A DNA stretch of 15,395 nt from JANQKX01 sp039028695. Lineage in GTDB: Bacteria > Pseudomonadota > Alphaproteobacteria > Kiloniellales > Kiloniellaceae. The translations under genes and the position numbers were made by a program. Under the pieces are notes generated by a model. That model was not told the DNA's origin and made no database searches. It saw only the letters and a program-made list of their open reading frames with translations. The first letter of the stretch is position 1. Every line of letters starts with the position of its first letter. Location: the NCBI GenBank assembly GCA_039028695.1, contig JBCCHN010000127.1, forward strand, positions 1 through 15,395, written 5' to 3'. Below, piece after piece: positions 1 to 6,698 of this stretch.

Positions 1-3000
1 GAGGCCCGATTCCAGAGAATTGACGGCGCCACCGACCACGCCGGTGCTCTCCTTTGGTTTTTGGCTCACGGTTAGGTCCGCAGGCGCTTTGGTGTCGGCA
101 ATAGCCATAAAGGCCACGGGGCAGGGAGCCTCTTTGCCGCCGGGTATCTCAGTGCCGAAGATCGTGTTGAGAGCATTGACCGGATTGGCCAGGCTCATGG
201 CGGTGGATGTCAGCTTCTTGGCGCCCCCTACCGCGTCGGGCAGGGCCGTAGGGGATCGCAGGGACCCGCTAATGCTGATCGGGACCGCCAGGTCGGCCAG
301 GGATATGGTTCGCGTACCCGTGGCCAGGCTCATGTTCAAGGTCTCGTCCTTTAGGTTTACCGTGCCTTCGCCTGACAGAATGAGGTCTTGGGCATCCACC
401 ACGGCGACCTCGGGGGTCACCAAACCATCGGACATTTTGAGGCGGGCGACCATGCATTCAAAGGCTGAGTTGGGCTTGCCGCCGAATAGCGGCGACAGAA
501 TTGAGCCGGTCCCGAAAGTCAAAATGCCTAAAAAGGAACTATCCACGGTGCCTTCCCGCGAGATCCAGTCGCTGATGCCCGTCACGCTGCTGGCTAACTG
601 ACGCGGTGAGTTTCCTTGGGCCGTCAGTTCCGTATGGCCGTCCAATGTCATTTGAACCTCGGGCGAGACCACCATGTCGAAGCTATCGACCGTGAAGTCC
701 AGGGCGATGTCGGCGGGTTCTTTCGCCGCGTCCAATCGGGCAGTTCCTTCGAATCGGCCTTTGTTTAGGCCAAAGGCGACCGGGTCCGCCTTTGCGACCG
801 CGTCTTGAAGAACCAGGTCCAAATCCACCTTTGTCAGGCTCAGGTCCGTATTTACCTTAAGGTCGCCCACATCGACGGTTACCTTGGCATCTAGCTCGCT
901 TAGGCGGTCAAAGGGCAGCGGATCGTCCTTGAAGAGATAATTGTCATCTTCTGATCCGGATTTCGCCGTATCGGCCTCTTGGTCGTCGGTCGCTTCTTTT
1001 TGGCCTGACTGAAATCGGCTTAAATCGAGAACCTTCGAGGACACATTGGCCTGGATAAAGGGCGGGGCGGCGGTCCTGTCGAAGGATATCTCGCCGGATA
1101 GGTCTGATGGCCCCAGGCCTGCCACAAAGTCGCGCAGGCTCACTGCCTCTGGGCTGGCCGCGAAATGGCCCGTCAACTTCACTGGATGAATATCTGGGAA
1201 CTCGGGGAACAGAGCCCGAAAGACCGGTGTCTCGGGGGAATCCAGCTCTATCGTCAGATCAACCACCGGATCGCCCAGTAACTGGGCCACTTGACCCTTT
1301 ACCTTGAGGCTGGCGTTGGCGATGGCCAATCCTAAGTCGACGGGGCCTTCGTTGCCTTTGATCAAGTCCGGCAATGGCGGCAGCACCAGATTAACCGCCA
1401 GGGGTACTTCAGTGGCCTCTTCCCCCACGATCATGGTGACCTTTCCGTCGACCTTGGCCGGCTCGGTTGCGGCCGGAAGCTTAAGCTGGAAACTGCCGTC
1501 CAAAAACTGAGAAATCGGCCCGTGAACCGGCTCCAGACCTGGCACCGTCAGATCGATTTCGCCGGATAGGCTCTCTGCAACCCCTCGGGGGGATGGTCCT
1601 TTGGCCGCAAAGGTAAACTGCCCTTTCAGGCCCTTTTGGATATGGAAGGCTCGCTGGTCCCGATTCCGGTCGTTGATGGTCTTGTCAGAAAATGAGAGGT
1701 CAATCTTTGTGTCCAGCGCAAGGGCGCTGTCGTCATCACTCACGGTAACCTCGCCCGCCAACTTTGCACCTTGGCTTTGCAGCGAGGCGATAGTGGCCTT
1801 TAAGTCTCCGTCGTCCAGCACGAGCGTGGTATCGATCAGGTCGACGACAAGTTCCTGCATGGTGATGTTTCGCAGCGTGACTTTCAGGTCGGCGTCCACA
1901 GCTTGCAGCGGGGCAAGATCAAAGGGCTCATCGGAAAGGGCGGCGAGAGGATCGGCCGTTGCCGCCGGATCGCCGTCCTGGATTGGCGTTGCTGTTGCCT
2001 GGTCTGATCCTGGGGCGCTTGCAAGAAAGTAATCCAAATCCAGCCGGTCGCCATCAATCTCTAGGGTCGCCGAGGGTTTGCCATTTTCGTCAGTGACGCG
2101 CCCTTTTGCCTTTAGGTCAATGGCCGGCCCGCTGATGGCGATTCCGACGATTTCCAAAACTTCTTTGGCGCTGGTAAATTCCCCTTCCAGGGACAGGGGG
2201 TCGTCAAAGTCAGCGGCGTTTTCGGCCAGGGGAAGACCGGCGATCCAGGCATTGAGCGCCTGATAGGAGGGGGTTGAAAAGGTCAGGTTGCTTTGCGAGG
2301 TTCTGTCGGCACCCAATTCCACTTCGCCGCTCATATCAAGCATGACCAGGTCCGAGGCCACTTGCCCGGTGAGGGATAAGGGACCGCTATCAAGCTTTTC
2401 CGGCGGCACGGCCTGACCGGTCACCGTTACCTGCTGGCCAAAAAGCGTCACCTGCCCGTCTAGGGACGCGGCTTCTCCAAATCCGGCGCGGGAAAGCTTG
2501 ACCTTTACATCCGAAAGCATTGCAGTCGTTGTGCTGTTGCCATCGGGTGCTAAAGAAAAGTCCAACTGAGCCTGTAAATCGGACAAGAGCGCGCGCGGGG
2601 TGCCGCCCTCTGCCTTAAGGTCGAAGGTGCCGTTCGCTTCGCCGCTAACCACTGGCGGGCTATCCGGCTCGGCTTGCGTCTGGGCAGCGAAGAATTGATC
2701 CGTGGGCAGTTTGGAAACGGACCCTTGCGCGGAAAGGTTGGCACCCTTACCCGCTTTTGACAGCTGCGCCTTGGCCGTGACGTCGCCGCCATAAAGGCCC
2801 AGTCGGCTGAGATCCAGACCCAGCTTTCCATCGGCAATCTCGGTGCGAAAGGCAATTGGGCCCGCCGCCACCTCACGGGTAATGATTTTTTCCACCGCTA
2901 CCGCCAGCGTGCCTTCAAGCTGATCGAGCCAGGCCAGATCGAGGGGCTGATCAAGCGGATTGCCGTCTTTCGGCTCGCCTTTCCTTGCCGAACCTTTTGG

Positions 3001-4059
3001 TCGTTCGTGGGGTTCGGGTTTGGTTGCTGGTAGGTAGCGGGTGAAGTCCAAGGTTTGACCATCCAGCTTGACGTCAAACCGGGATTTGTCCTCGTCTTGC
3101 TGATAGGTGGCGGATAACGTGGCGTTCAGATCCTGACCATCAATCTGGGCTTTTTCGATGCCCGTCGTGCCACCCTTATGGGCAAAAGTGACGGTCAGCT
3201 CCAGTGGCCCTGGATCCTGTTCCAGGGGATTGCCGATCCATTGGGTTAGCTCGCCGACCGAGGGAATGGAGAGCTTCGCATCGCCGTTCAAGCCTGCCAG
3301 GGGGCGCAGCGCCAATCCGGAGTTGAGGTCAAAGGTGAGTACCTCCGCCTCCAAGGTGCTCTTGATCGATCCCGTGCCATCTCGCAACAGGCTTTCGGGT
3401 GTATCCAGATCCAGCGACCAGGTGGCGGGTTTGCCGTTGATCGTGGCGCCCCCGGCGACGCTCAGGGCCGAGGCCAATGCGGGCAATGTGATTTTGGTTT
3501 GGATGCTTTCGGCAATGATTTGTTGGCCGCTGGCCGCATCCTGATAGGTCAGCGCGCCGTCCATCAAGGCCACATCGCTGAGAATAATCTCTGAAAGGGG
3601 CAGATCGTCGGCTTCGGCATCGGCGCTTTCCGACTCTTTTTCCGGGTCTTGCGAAGCGGCGGCCGATCCCGCCTCCGCTGTCCAGTTGGATTGCCCGTTT
3701 TCGTCGACCTGAACCGAGATTTTCGGGGATTGAATCAGGAAGGACCGAACTTCCAGGCGCTTTTGCAACAACTGTAACACGGCAATTTCGCCGGAAACGG
3801 CGCCCACCTGCACCAAGGTGGAGGCCTCTTTGGCGGTGGGATTGGTCAACTTGATATCTGAGGCTTCAAAGGTCAGGGACGGCAGCACCGAGATTTTAAT
3901 CTCGCCGTCGACGGTCAACTCATGGCCGGTCGCCTCCTTCAGGCCGTCGGAAATCTCTGGGACGTAGGCGTTCCAATTGATTATTGGCGGAACGGCAAAG
4001 AGCAATATGACGACGACCGCTACGATGCCGAGCAGGCCATAGGCCAGCTTTTTCAACAT
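1..4059 (-). CDS. AsmA family envelope protein (3' end outside window)
   Basis: AsmA-family proteins are inner-membrane-anchored, mostly periplasmic proteins linked to outer-membrane assembly and lipid transport. The frame is open for 1353 codons from ATG 4059 to the window edge; I walked much of it and met no stop. A GGGGAG ribosome site (4068-4073) lies 8 nt upstream. Residues about 4-28 form one transmembrane anchor, followed by the family's INWNAY signature and the EATGHELTVDGEI stretch. The rest is hydrophilic beta-rich sequence. Three internal modules begin at residues 337, 673 and 1011. Each opens with an LD(F/L)xx(Y/F/R) motif, then an acidic low-complexity linker, and carries an SPR-type element (GTPRALL, GPSPRGV, GNSPRQL). 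Near the end, the segment around ECMVARLKMSDG resembles the usual AsmA C-terminal domain, so only a little of the protein is probably missing. It is longer than many AsmA proteins. A TamB-like protein is the main alternative, but the N-terminus favours AsmA. Confidence 0.9.
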   Translation of the reverse strand, partial: MLKKLAYGLLGIVAVVVILLFAVPPIINWNAYVPEISDGLKEATGHELTVDGEIKISVLPSLTFEASDIKLTNPTAKEASTLVQVGAVSGEIAVLQLLQKRLEVRSFLIQSPKISVQVDENGQSNWTAEAGSAAASQDPEKESESADAEADDLPLSEIILSDVALMDGALTYQDAASGQQIIAESIQTKITLPALASALSVAGGATINGKPATWSLDLDTPESLLRDGTGSIKSTLEAEVLTFDLNSGLALRPLAGLNGDAKLSIPSVGELTQWIGNPLEQDPGPLELTVTFAHKGGTTGIEKAQIDGQDLNATLSATYQQDEDKSRFDVKLDGQTLDFTRYLPATKPEPHERPKGSARKGEPKDGNPLDQPLDLAWLDQLEGTLAVAVEKIITREVAAGPIAFRTEIADGKLGLDLSRLGLYGGDVTAKAQLSKAGKGANLSAQGSVSKLPTDQFFAAQTQAEPDSPPVVSGEANGTFDLKAEGGTPRALLSDLQAQLDFSLAPDGNSTTTAMLSDVKVKLSRAGFGEAASLDGQVTLFGQQVTVTGQAVPPEKLDSGPLSLTGQVASDLVMLDMSGEVELGADRTSQSNLTFSTPSYQALNAWIAGLPLAENAADFDDPLSLEGEFTSAKEVLEIVGIAISGPAIDLKAKGRVTDENGKPSATLEIDGDRLDLDYFLASAPGSDQATATPIQDGDPAATADPLAALSDEPFDLAPLQAVDADLKVTLRNITMQELVVDLIDTTLVLDDGDLKATIASLQSQGAKLAGEVTVSDDDSALALDTKIDLSFSDKTINDRNRDQRAFHIQKGLKGQFTFAAKGPSPRGVAESLSGEIDLTVPGLEPVHGPISQFLDGSFQLKLPAATEPAKVDGKVTMIVGEEATEVPLAVNLVLPPLPDLIKGNEGPVDLGLAIANASLKVKGQVAQLLGDPVVDLTIELDSPETPVFRALFPEFPDIHPVKLTGHFAASPEAVSLRDFVAGLGPSDLSGEISFDRTAAPPFIQANVSSKVLDLSRFQSGQKEATDDQEADTAKSGSEDDNYLFKDDPLPFDRLSELDAKVTVDVGDLKVNTDLSLTKVDLDLVLQDAVAKADPVAFGLNKGRFEGTARLDAAKEPADIALDFTVDSFDMVVSPEVQMTLDGHTELTAQGNSPRQLASSVTGISDWISREGTVDSSFLGILTFGTGSILSPLFGGKPNSAFECMVARLKMSDGLVTPEVAVVDAQDLILSGEGTVNLKDETLNMSLATGTRTISLADLAVPISISGSLRSPTALPDAVGGAKKLTSTAMSLANPVNALNTIFGTEIPGGKEAPCPVAFMAIADTKAPADLTVSQKPKESTGVVGGAVNSLESGL

Positions 4060-4067
4060 AGGACAAT

Positions 4068-4073
4068 CTCCCC
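4068..4073 (-). promoter_or_regulatory. Ribosome binding site of the AsmA gene
   Basis: GGGGAG on the minus strand, 8 nt before the ATG at 4059. It fixes the start directly ahead of the membrane anchor. Confidence 0.6.
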
Positions 4074-4099
4074 AAGGTGGCCTATCCGGCTTTCTTAAT

Positions 4100-4128
4100 A
4101 TTATCGCACTTTAAGGCGCACGATGAAA
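4100..4128 (-). promoter_or_regulatory. Possible sigma-70-type promoter of the AsmA gene
   Basis: On the minus strand, GATAAT (4100-4105, five of six matches to TATAAT) lies 17 nt after TTTCAT (4123-4128, three of six matches to TTGACA). The predicted leader would be about 35 nt. The -35 element is weak and falls inside the third tandem repeat unit, so an activator may be needed. This is inference from pattern only. Confidence 0.3.
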
Positions 4129-4162
4129 CAGCCGCATGACCAAAGCCACATGACAACAGCCA
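4121..4162 (-). repeat. Three tandem 14-bp imperfect direct repeats upstream of the AsmA gene
   Basis: Read on the plus strand, CATGACCAAAGCCA (4135-4148) and CATGACAACAGCCA (4149-4162) match at 12 of 14 positions. A third, degenerate copy (4121-4134) shares 8 of 14, or more if one base is shifted. On the minus strand the unit reads YGGCTKTKGTCATG. The array overlaps the putative -35 element of the AsmA promoter, which suggests a regulator-binding array. No matching regulator is encoded nearby. Confidence 0.5.
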
Positions 4163-4224
4163 TTGGGAGGTTGGGAATGGACCGCCGATATGATCCCAGG
4201 ATTCAGGAGAATCTAAAAGGTTCG

Positions 4225-4236
4225 CTGGGGCCCCAG
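4225..4236. repeat. Perfect 12-bp palindrome, CTGGGGCCCCAG
   Basis: It lies about 45 nt downstream of the tRNA on the tRNA strand. In that direction it is followed by CGAACC and then TTTT (4216-4219). It could form a weak 4-bp hairpin ending the tRNA transcript, but the stem is short and the T-run is six bases away. A second palindrome, GCCTCGAGGC, sits at 4250-4259 between it and the tRNA. Confidence 0.35.
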
Positions 4237-4279
4237 AAGACATACATCGGCCTCGAGGCGATACCATTTTGGCGAAAAT

Positions 4280-4355
<76 letters not shown>

Positions 4356-4404
4356 ACGCATGACGAACGATACCAGCACATGCCGGTCGCTCGATTGCGG
4401 CCGG

Positions 4405-4433
4405 ATAATGTTGAGAAGTGCCCCTTCTGTCAA
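4405..4433 (-). promoter_or_regulatory. Promoter of tRNA-Ala(CGC)
   Basis: On the minus strand a perfect TTGACA (4428-4433), a 17-nt spacer and CATTAT (4405-4410) precede the tRNA. The expected start near 4398 gives a leader of about 43 nt for RNase P to remove. The bases after the -10 element (CCGGCCGC) are GC-rich, as at stringently controlled stable-RNA promoters. The spacer contains an inverted repeat, AGAAG-GGGCA-CTTCT. Confidence 0.7.
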
Positions 4434-4483
4434 GATCGACCGGGAGGCTTATTCGCCCACCCACCCAATTCGAATGACTGGAC

Positions 4484-4495
4484 CCGGCGCGCCGG
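4484..4495. repeat. Perfect 12-bp GC palindrome, CCGGCGCGCCGG
   Basis: It sits in the 273-nt divergent gap between the tRNA and yggT (4356-4628). Apart from the tRNA promoter, this palindrome and the yggT ribosome site, I see nothing definite in that gap. No T-run follows on either strand, so it is not an obvious terminator. It may be an operator or chance in GC-rich DNA. Confidence 0.4.
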
Positions 4496-4616
4496 ACCGG
4501 CTTAGCCTTTCCGGAGCCGCCCCTACCCGCGGAAACGTGCCCCGGATTCTAGCCCTGGAATGGCTTGTTTCTTTGAATCGGGATCTTTAGGGTAGCGGCT
4601 CGAATTCAACGGTCTC

Positions 4617-4622
4617 AAGAGG
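4617..4622 (+). promoter_or_regulatory. Ribosome binding site of yggT
   Basis: AAGAGG lies 6 nt before ATG 4629, but only 3 nt before an in-frame TTG at 4626. The spacing selects the ATG. Confidence 0.6.
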
Positions 4623-4628
4623 TCATTG

Positions 4629-4943
4629 ATGAGCGGCCTGCTGGTCATTCTGGATCCCGTCATTCGGATCATTGTTTATGCCCTTAATATCTATGTGTGG
4701 CTGATCATTATCTCGGCCATTATGAGCTGGTTGGTGCAGTTCAATGTGATCAACTCGCAGAACCAGTTCGTCAATATGATCGGGCGCTTCTTGTGGCAAA
4801 TTACCGAGCCGGCACTGCGGCCCATTCGGCGCTTCATGCCCAATCTCGGGGGCATCGATATCTCGCCGGTGATCCTGATTCTTTTGATCTATTTTATCCA
4901 GATGGTGCTGCAAAACTTCCTTCAGTACCTCTATACCGGCTGA
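4629..4943 (+). CDS. YggT family membrane protein
   Basis: A 104-residue integral membrane protein of the YggT family. The family's exact function is not settled; in bacteria it is linked to cell-division or envelope processes and osmotic stress. Two hydrophobic blocks are visible, about residues 10-36 and 77-100. They are joined by a polar loop with the conserved TEPALRPIRRFMPNLGGIDISP segment (59-80), which is the family hallmark. The ATG at 4629 is chosen over the TTG at 4626 because of ribosome-site spacing. It lies 104 nt upstream of folD on the same strand. In many alphaproteobacteria a small DUF167 (YggU-type) gene follows yggT; none is present here. Length is normal for the family. 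Confidence 0.9.
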   Translation: MSGLLVILDPVIRIIVYALNIYVWLIIISAIMSWLVQFNVINSQNQFVNMIGRFLWQITEPALRPIRRFMPNLGGIDISPVILILLIYFIQMVLQNFLQYLYTG

Positions 4944-4970
4944 CCAAACGGCCTTAAAACGGCATCTCTT

Positions 4971-4976
4971 TATAAT
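4971..4976 (+). promoter_or_regulatory. Possible -10 element ahead of folD
   Basis: A perfect TATAAT lies in the yggT-folD gap, 72 nt before the folD start. No recognisable -35 element lies 15-19 nt upstream, so promoter activity is uncertain. The bases that follow are G-rich. Confidence 0.3.
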
Positions 4977-4995
4977 GGGGCGGGTGTCGTAAGAA

Positions 4996-5010
4996 TTCCT
5001 TTTTAAGGAA
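4996..5010 (+). other. Short hairpin in the folD leader
   Basis: TTCCTT-TTT-AAGGAA forms a 6-bp stem with a 3-nt loop. It lies between the possible -10 element and the folD ribosome site (AAAGGAG, 5031-5037). A run of A rather than T follows, so it is not an intrinsic terminator in this direction. A role in mRNA stability or translation control is speculative. Confidence 0.3.
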
Positions 5011-5047
5011 AAACCAGTACGAACGATCCCAAAGGAGTAGCGATAGC

Positions 5048-5962
5048 ATGAGTTCCGCGACCATCATTGACGGCAAGGCTTTTGCCGCGGGCCTGCGCGC
5101 CAAGCTTGCCAAGCAAGTGGCGCAATTGAAAAGCGACCATGGGCTGGTTCCTGGCCTGGCGGTTGTCTTGGTGGGCGAAAACCCGGCCAGCCAGGTATAC
5201 GTGCGCAGCAAGGGCAAGCAAACAGTCGAAGCGGGCATGAATTCCTTTGAGCACAAGATGCCCGATACCACCAGCCAAGAGGAATTGCTGCGGAAAGTGG
5301 CCGAACTGAATGCCGATCCCTCGGTGCACGGCATTCTTGTCCAGCTGCCTCTGCCCGACCAGATCGACGAACAGGCAGTGATAAATGCCATTGATCCGGG
5401 CAAGGACGTGGATGGCTTTCATGTTATCAACGCAGGCCGGCTGATGACCGGTGGCAAGGGGGACAGTGCACCCATGGTGCCCTGCACGCCCCTGGGCTGT
5501 TTGATGATGCTTAAAGATCATCTTGGCAGTCTGTCAGGCAAAACCGCGGTGGTTGTGGGCCGTTCCAATATCGTCGGCAAGCCCATGGGCCAACTTTTAC
5601 TAGGCGAAAGCTGCACCGTCACCACGGCGCACAGCCGTACTCAGGATTTGCCGGCGGTGTGCCGCAGCGCGGATATTCTCGTGGCCGCCGTCGGAAGGCC
5701 TGAGATGATCAAAGGTGATTGGGTCAAGCCGGGCGCCACGGTCATCGATGTGGGCATCAACCGCATCGAAGGGGAAGCCGGCCCGGACGGTAAGCCAAAG
5801 TCCAAACTGGTGGGTGATGTAGCCACCGCCGAAGCCATGGAGGTGGCGGGCGCCATCACGCCGGTTCCGGGCGGCGTCGGCCCCATGACCATTGCGTGCC
5901 TTCTCGCCAACACGGTCACCGCCGCTTGCCGTCAAGCTGGCGTCGAAGAGCCGCAGGTGTGA
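5048..5962 (+). CDS. folD: Bifunctional methylenetetrahydrofolate dehydrogenase / methenyltetrahydrofolate cyclohydrolase FolD
   Basis: FolD interconverts 5,10-methylene-, 5,10-methenyl- and 10-formyl-tetrahydrofolate in the cytosol using NADP. It supplies one-carbon units for purine and fMet-tRNA synthesis. The 304-residue protein has the catalytic fold first: Y51 and K55 in YVRSKGK, then ILVQLPLP (96-103) with Q99, and KDVDGFH (119-125) with D122. K55, Q99 and D122 match the known E. coli active-site Lys, Gln and Asp. The NADP-binding domain follows, with VVVGRSNIVGKPM (168-180), and the C-terminal PVPGGVGPMT signature is at 272-281. AAAGGAG lies 10 nt before the ATG. Length and motifs are normal and nothing is missing. 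It converges with the DUF3726 gene, 39 nt away. Confidence 0.98.
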   Translation: MSSATIIDGKAFAAGLRAKLAKQVAQLKSDHGLVPGLAVVLVGENPASQVYVRSKGKQTVEAGMNSFEHKMPDTTSQEELLRKVAELNADPSVHGILVQLPLPDQIDEQAVINAIDPGKDVDGFHVINAGRLMTGGKGDSAPMVPCTPLGCLMMLKDHLGSLSGKTAVVVGRSNIVGKPMGQLLLGESCTVTTAHSRTQDLPAVCRSADILVAAVGRPEMIKGDWVKPGATVIDVGINRIEGEAGPDGKPKSKLVGDVATAEAMEVAGAITPVPGGVGPMTIACLLANTVTAACRQAGVEEPQV

Positions 5963-5968
5963 GGAGCT

Positions 5969-5990
5969 AAAAGCCCGTTTCAACGACGGG
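5969..5990 (-). terminator. Probable intrinsic terminator of the DUF3726 operon
   Basis: On the minus strand CCCGT (5986-5990) pairs with ACGGG (5974-5978) around a 7-nt loop. One base later comes TTTT (5969-5972). It lies 12 nt after the DUF3726 stop and before the convergent folD stop. Stem and T-run are short, so termination may be partial. No T-run follows the hairpin on the folD strand. Confidence 0.5.
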
Positions 5991-6001
5991 TGATTGAAGA
6001 A

Positions 6002-6673
6002 TTAATCGTTATCGAGCAGCCCTGCGCCGGCGCCCGCCATACGCGAGGCATCACTTGCTTCCACCAACATGCGGTTTGCCAAAGTAGTAAGCCGGCGCCA
6101 GGTCTCGTCATCGATTTCTATTCCTTCCATGCCGGGCTGGACAGCGGCCAATTCCGGGTCGTCGGCACTCTTTTTTAGGATGAGGTCACCGGACGGAAAG
6201 CTCTGCGGCCAAACCAGAATCTGTCCGGTTTGACAGGACGCCAGGGGATTTAGGCTCTGCGTCCGATCGGACAGCAGGTCCAAGCGATCGTCGCGAAAAG
6301 CCGAGACCTGCAGCATAATCCCGAGCAGAACCAAGGGCTGATCCATATCTTCCAGCCGAATGTTCGGCACCGCGTCCGCCAGGAGCAGGTCCACGGCGGC
6401 GGGTCCGGCGAGAAGGGCAGACAGGTGCTGTCCTTTCTGCATCGCCTGAAAGAGCCCCTGGGCCGCCCGATCGATATTTGGTGCGCCGGAAGCGCCCTTA
6501 TCGTAATCCTCTAAGGCATCAGCAAAGGCACTCAAGTGATCACCTGTGGTCCGGCAGATCGCTTTGGCCGCCCGACCAATTTCTTCATCCAAACCAGGGG
6601 GCAGATCGACACCCCGGCAAGCCTTGCTTACCGTGGAGTCGACTTCACTGAAGGAACGATGGTTTTTCGGCAT
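6002..6673 (-). CDS. DUF3726 family protein
   Basis: A 223-residue soluble protein without signal peptide or membrane segment. The N-terminus (SFSEVDSTVSKACRGVDLPPGLDEEIGRAA) and the C-terminal tail (EASDASRMAGAGAGLLDND) match my memory of DUF3726 proteins, which are common in alphaproteobacteria and have no assigned function. The frame extends further upstream into the MmgE/PrpD gene. I choose the ATG at 6673 because it is the first start after that gene's stop and sits directly ahead of the conserved N-terminus. The ribosome site is weak. The gene is last of three on this strand, 25 nt after MmgE/PrpD, and a hairpin terminator follows. Its context suggests an accessory to the MmgE/PrpD or aminotransferase enzymes; this is inference. 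Confidence 0.8.
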   Translation of the reverse strand: MPKNHRSFSEVDSTVSKACRGVDLPPGLDEEIGRAAKAICRTTGDHLSAFADALEDYDKGASGAPNIDRAAQGLFQAMQKGQHLSALLAGPAAVDLLLADAVPNIRLEDMDQPLVLLGIMLQVSAFRDDRLDLLSDRTQSLNPLASCQTGQILVWPQSFPSGDLILKKSADDPELAAVQPGMEGIEIDDETWRRLTTLANRMLVEASDASRMAGAGAGLLDND

Positions 6674-6698
6674 GGCCTGATCAGCGAAAGGGTGGTGA

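Noticed and set aside
20..601. 193-residue plus-strand open frame
   Set aside because: It lies antisense to the AsmA gene, whose frame is open throughout and has clear family motifs. The plus-strand product has no recognisable domain.
5003..5521. 172-residue minus-strand open frame over folD
   Set aside because: Antisense to folD, with its active-site residues in the plus frame. The product is histidine- and alanine-rich without a domain.
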